From JALOOE01 sp964423545 (GTDB lineage Bacteria; Chloroflexota; Anaerolineae; CG2-30-64-16): a stretch of DNA of 55,755 bases. The stretch's first letter is position 1, and each line of letters begins with the position of its first letter. A program made the position numbers and the translations under genes. Positions 53,501 through 55,755 of the stretch are shown here, piece after piece. Under the pieces are notes generated by a model, which was not told the DNA's origin, searched no databases, and worked only from the letters and a program-made list of their open reading frames with translations. The DNA lies in the NCBI GenBank assembly GCA_964423545.1, contig CAYRFV010000003.1:1-55755 (forward strand), read 5' to 3'.

Positions 53501-55755
53501 CGTCGCGCTCCGCACCGCGTGGCCGGCCCGGTCGCGCGCGGTCGCCTCGATCTTGTACTCTCCCGGTTCGGTCGGCGTGAAACGGAAGACGGCCGCGCCG
53601 TCGTTCCCCGTCGCCAGCGTCTCGCTGTAGACCGGGGTCTTCTCGGCCTTGCTCATCCAGTAGAAATGGCCGTCCTCAGCCTGCTCTTTGACGCTGTACC
53701 AGCGAGTCCGGCTGGCGACCAGCGCCACGTCCGCCTCGCTCACCGGCTTGCCCTGCGGATCGACCGTCAGGACGTCGATGGCGACCCGCTCGCCTGCTTT
53801 GGCCACGTAGCTCTGCGGCCGCAGGCCGATGTAGAAGTCCGCCTTGTGCACGATGGCGTTCGCCTGTGTCGAGACCGCCTGCCCGCTCGCGTCCAGGATC
53901 GTGATGTCGAAGACATAGCGCTGGCTTTGCGGGAAGCGTGTGATGTCGGCCGGAACGGTGAAGGTGTAGCGGCCGTCCGGTCCGGTGACCCCCTCCCCCT
54001 GGCTCAACGCGCCGCCATGCGTCGATCGAGAGGGCGTGTACCAGTCCCAGTCGGTGAAGCTGTAGGGGCCGCCCTCCGGCGGTTCGGGCAGGCTGAAGTT
54101 GTAGTCGCTGGCCAGCAGCACCCAGCGCACCTCGGCGCCCGTCACTGGCTCGCCGAAGTAGTAGCTGGCCTGCACCGTCGTCTGAATCTGCTCGCCCTGG
54201 ACGTACTCGGGACGGTCGGTCTGCGCGCTGACCTCGTATTCCGGCTTCCGATACTCGGCCACCTGGAAGCTGACGCTGAAGCTCGTCTCCGGCCGGTCCT
54301 CGGCCGGCAGCCCATCGGGCACGATCACCTGGACGCTGTAGTAGCCCAGCCCCGCGTCCTGGTCGAGCGCCAGCTCGCCGTGGGCCGCCCCCATCCCATC
54401 CAGCGTCAGGCGCTGGCTGGAGAGCTCCTTGCCTTCCCCGTCGCGGATCGTCGCCGTGATCGCCTGGCCGGGCGCAGGCAGGGTGTAGAGCGCATCGTCG
54501 TCGCGTCGGATGAGCGCCTTCCAGTAGACCGTCTGGCCGGGGCGGTAGATCGGACGATCGGTGTGGACGTAGCCGTTGTAGGGCTCGGCCGCGCCGGCCG
54601 ACGGTGCGCCGAAGTCCCACGGGGAGATGCCGTCGCTCCATGCGCTCGACGCCACGCCGAACCCCCCGTCGGGCGTCCTGGCCAGCGCCAGCAGCGGCTC
54701 CCACACGCGTCGCGGGGGATCGAACTGGACCTGCGCGACGCCGTCGGCATCGGTCGTCGCCTGCCGATCGAGCGCGGCGCCGTTGGTGAAGCGCACGGTG
54801 GCGCCCGGCGCCGGCTGCCCGCTCTTCAGGTCGGTGACCCACGCCAGCGCGCCGCCGGCCCAGGCCTTGAGGGTGACGTTGTGCGTCGTGCGCGCCAGCA
54901 GTTGGCGCTGCGACTCGCTCCCCTCCGGCAGCTGCGCGGTCTCGCTGTCCACGACCAGGGTGTAGAGCCCCGGCGGCACGGGCTGCCCCTCCGGGGTCTG
55001 CAAGGTGGCGGTCATCACTCCGACCGCGTTGCGCGGGGCCGCGGTGCGGACGTTCCACTCGCGCACCAGGTTCGGCCGGGCGGGCGCATAGCGGCTCCGC
55101 GTCTCCCAGGCGTCGCGCCCCGTCAGCCGCACGAAGTCGTCATCGGGCACGCGCCACAGGCCGAAGGAGAGGTCGCCGACGTTGCGGTAGGTGACCGCGG
55201 CAACGGTCGTCGTGTACGCGTTGTAGGCGCCGACGCTGCCGCGGCTCTGGAGGGAGATGAAGGGGTCGAGCTCGCGCGTCGTGAAGCGCACCACCTGATC
55301 CTGCCCCAGCAGGTTGCCGTACGGATCCGCCACCTTCCCAGAGAGTGTCACCGTGTAAGCGGTGTTCGGCCCCTTGGCGAAGTTGACGTTGAGGGAGCCG
55401 TCCCAGTCGCTGTAGCTGGTGAAGACCTGCGTCGGCCGGGGCAGGACCGTCACCGTGCCGCTGACGAGGCTGGCGCGATTGAGAGGGCTGGCGAATTCGA
55501 AACGGACGCCCCCGGTCGTGGCGGCGCGCAGATCACCATCGCGCGGGGTGGTGCGCACGATCTTGGGCGGGAAGACCGTGGTGAACTCCTGGCCGCTTGC
55601 CGTGCGCAGCGCGCCCTGGCCGTTCGCCGGCCTGGCGGACCGGGCGATGCTGGCATAGTAGCGCGTGCCGAACTCGAGCGCCCGCGCCGGCTTGAAGCTC
55701 ATCGCCGTGCCGTCGGCGTTCCAGCTGAAAACTCCCGGTATCGTCTCGGTGGTCG
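50543..55755 (-). CDS. Alpha-2-macroglobulin family protein (5' end outside window)
   Basis: The frame is open to the window edge (codons before the Met at 55702 read TTETIPGVFSWNADGT), so the start lies beyond 55755. About 1737 residues are visible. Order from the N-terminal side: Ig-like Big_5 modules, macroglobulin domains (MG with YVHTDRPIYRPGQTVYWKAL), a bait-region place occupied by a glycine run (GGKGGGGGGGDGGD), the MG segment NLTTWTMDARAIT, and the thioester motif CTEQ (codons at 52103-52114) in the TED domain. A receptor-binding-like end follows. Such proteins trap proteases at the cell surface; the thioester would bind attackers covalently. Confidence 0.93.
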   Translation of the reverse strand, partial: TTETIPGVFSWNADGTAMSFKPARALEFGTRYYASIARSARPANGQGALRTASGQEFTTVFPPKIVRTTPRDGDLRAATTGGVRFEFASPLNRASLVSGTVTVLPRPTQVFTSYSDWDGSLNVNFAKGPNTAYTVTLSGKVADPYGNLLGQDQVVRFTTRELDPFISLQSRGSVGAYNAYTTTVAAVTYRNVGDLSFGLWRVPDDDFVRLTGRDAWETRSRYAPARPNLVREWNVRTAAPRNAVGVMTATLQTPEGQPVPPGLYTLVVDSETAQLPEGSESQRQLLARTTHNVTLKAWAGGALAWVTDLKSGQPAPGATVRFTNGAALDRQATTDADGVAQVQFDPPRRVWEPLLALARTPDGGFGVASSAWSDGISPWDFGAPSAGAAEPYNGYVHTDRPIYRPGQTVYWKALIRRDDDALYTLPAPGQAITATIRDGEGKELSSQRLTLDGMGAAHGELALDQDAGLGYYSVQVIVPDGLPAEDRPETSFSVSFQVAEYRKPEYEVSAQTDRPEYVQGEQIQTTVQASYYFGEPVTGAEVRWVLLASDYNFSLPEPPEGGPYSFTDWDWYTPSRSTHGGALSQGEGVTGPDGRYTFTVPADITRFPQSQRYVFDITILDASGQAVSTQANAIVHKADFYIGLRPQSYVAKAGERVAIDVLTVDPQGKPVSEADVALVASRTRWYSVKEQAEDGHFYWMSKAEKTPVYSETLATGNDGAAVFRFTPTEPGEYKIEATARDRAGHAVRSATYAWVSGPDYVAWRQENNDRIQLVADRKEYAVGDTARLLAASPYQTPVKALLSIERGGILSHEVIDIERNSQVISLPILEAYAPDVYASLILVKGMDAASPAASFRMGLAPLKVSVADKALQVVLTPRQVAPVSASAAATETLRVGPREKMTWEVQTLDAAGKPVSAETSLALVDKAVLALAGDFAGSMMDRFYRERGLGVTTAATLVINVDRLVAQLAEGGKGGGGGGGDGGDLTVRREFPDTAYWNAAVKTGPDGRAEVELALPDNLTTWTMDARAITARTQVGQARADVIATKALLLRPILPRFFVEGDRAEIAAIVHNNTQDEVKVDVRLKAEGLEVAAAAQRTVILKAGDTAKVGWPVTAQTAADQVKVLMSAAGEKQSAAGGRLSDAVEVVLPVHRYSTPSVAGSSGQVGPNESRLELFRLPPNADPTRGELVVRLEPSLAAGMLGALDFLEHYPYECTEQTVSRFLPNVVTFQALRTLGLTRPELATPLAQQVGVGLQRLYAGQHIDGGWGWWAKDASDPTVSSYVVLGMARARRAGFTVDPSALERGVRYLKGRVEAPAGLKPWELNRQALILHAMAEAGAAEPNRAGALYERREALSLYGKAILALTLGLIDDAASKPRIQTLLADITSRAVTSGTATHWEEAWLDSRNMNTDTRTTAIIVAALARLDPKHSLAPNAVRWLMGARQADHWETTQESAWAIMGLTDWMAVAGELEGDYTWRGLLNDAALGQGQVTPATVGTVTTLRADVATLLADQTHALVIQRGQAPGQTGKGQLYYTAHLNSYEPVAQVQPLNRGVVVSREYRLADCGLPAASTTAAPGDKRSGRPAAAPECPPVTAAKVGDVIDVRLSIVAPQQLYYLIVEDPLPAGAEAIDTSLRTTSTTAQGPEVQQVRPGAPGQAAAKDWRWNWWWTPTHVDLRDEKTALFATWLEPGSYEFRYQVRASLPGEFLTLPPTAYQMYHPEVWDRGAGATFTITP

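Overview
The window looks like a draft or metagenome-derived contig from a Chloroflexota bacterium (Anaerolineae/Caldilineae-like). This is inferred from high GC, many lipoproteins and anchored proteins with long Thr/Pro-rich linkers, an NBR1-type Ig domain, a BTAD/NB-ARC/WD40 giant, META modules, and GT-C type membrane proteins. A run of ten N at 31450-31459 marks an assembly gap.

Layout. (1) 1-839: mobile-element debris on the minus strand: a frameshifted tyrosine-integrase N-terminus and an IS630-type transposase fragment. (2) 840-12920, minus strand: a compact run of eight genes: LysM/Ig surface protein, hybrid sensor histidine kinase, CheY-like receiver, 1256-residue SF2 helicase, secreted protein with a sortase-like tail, NERD nuclease fused to a degenerate kinase, and two DUF4230-like anchored proteins. 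I recognise no described system with this composition; it is the main candidate for something new. (3) 13144-25465, minus strand: secreted and lipoprotein genes: a solute-binding/Ig fusion, a beta-helix protein, META modules fused to a serine hydrolase and to an S41 peptidase, a META lipoprotein, small membrane proteins and a pseudo-receiver. (4) 25615-29859, plus strand: a divergent 1414-residue BTAD/NB-ARC/WD40 regulator behind a good sigma-70 promoter. (5) 29860-30372: a second decayed integrase next to tRNA-Val(CAC). The two integrase remnants are related and bracket the 840-29859 block, which suggests an old island.

(6) 30504-43314: cell-surface and glycan genes: an anchored beta-sandwich protein, a GT39-like transferase broken by the gap, a PTPS_related-like membrane protein, three related TIM-barrel glycosidase-like proteins (one fused to a GH18-like domain without its catalytic Glu), an SH3-like protein with a 30-bp tandem repeat, and a VapBC-like pair. 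(7) 43783-49759, plus strand: an anchored helical protein, a SWIM mini-protein with a striking promoter, an LPG-synthase-TM family protein, an active/inactive pair of M16 peptidases, and AcpS. (8) 50120-55755, minus strand: a small unknown protein and the 3' part of an alpha-2-macroglobulin gene that runs off the window.

Reading: regions 2-4 look like an envelope-stress or defence-like island. A membrane histidine kinase and a phosphorelay sit beside a helicase and a nuclease-pseudokinase, and an STAND-type regulator faces the secreted block. That functional reading is inference; gene order, spacing and motifs are read directly from the sequence.
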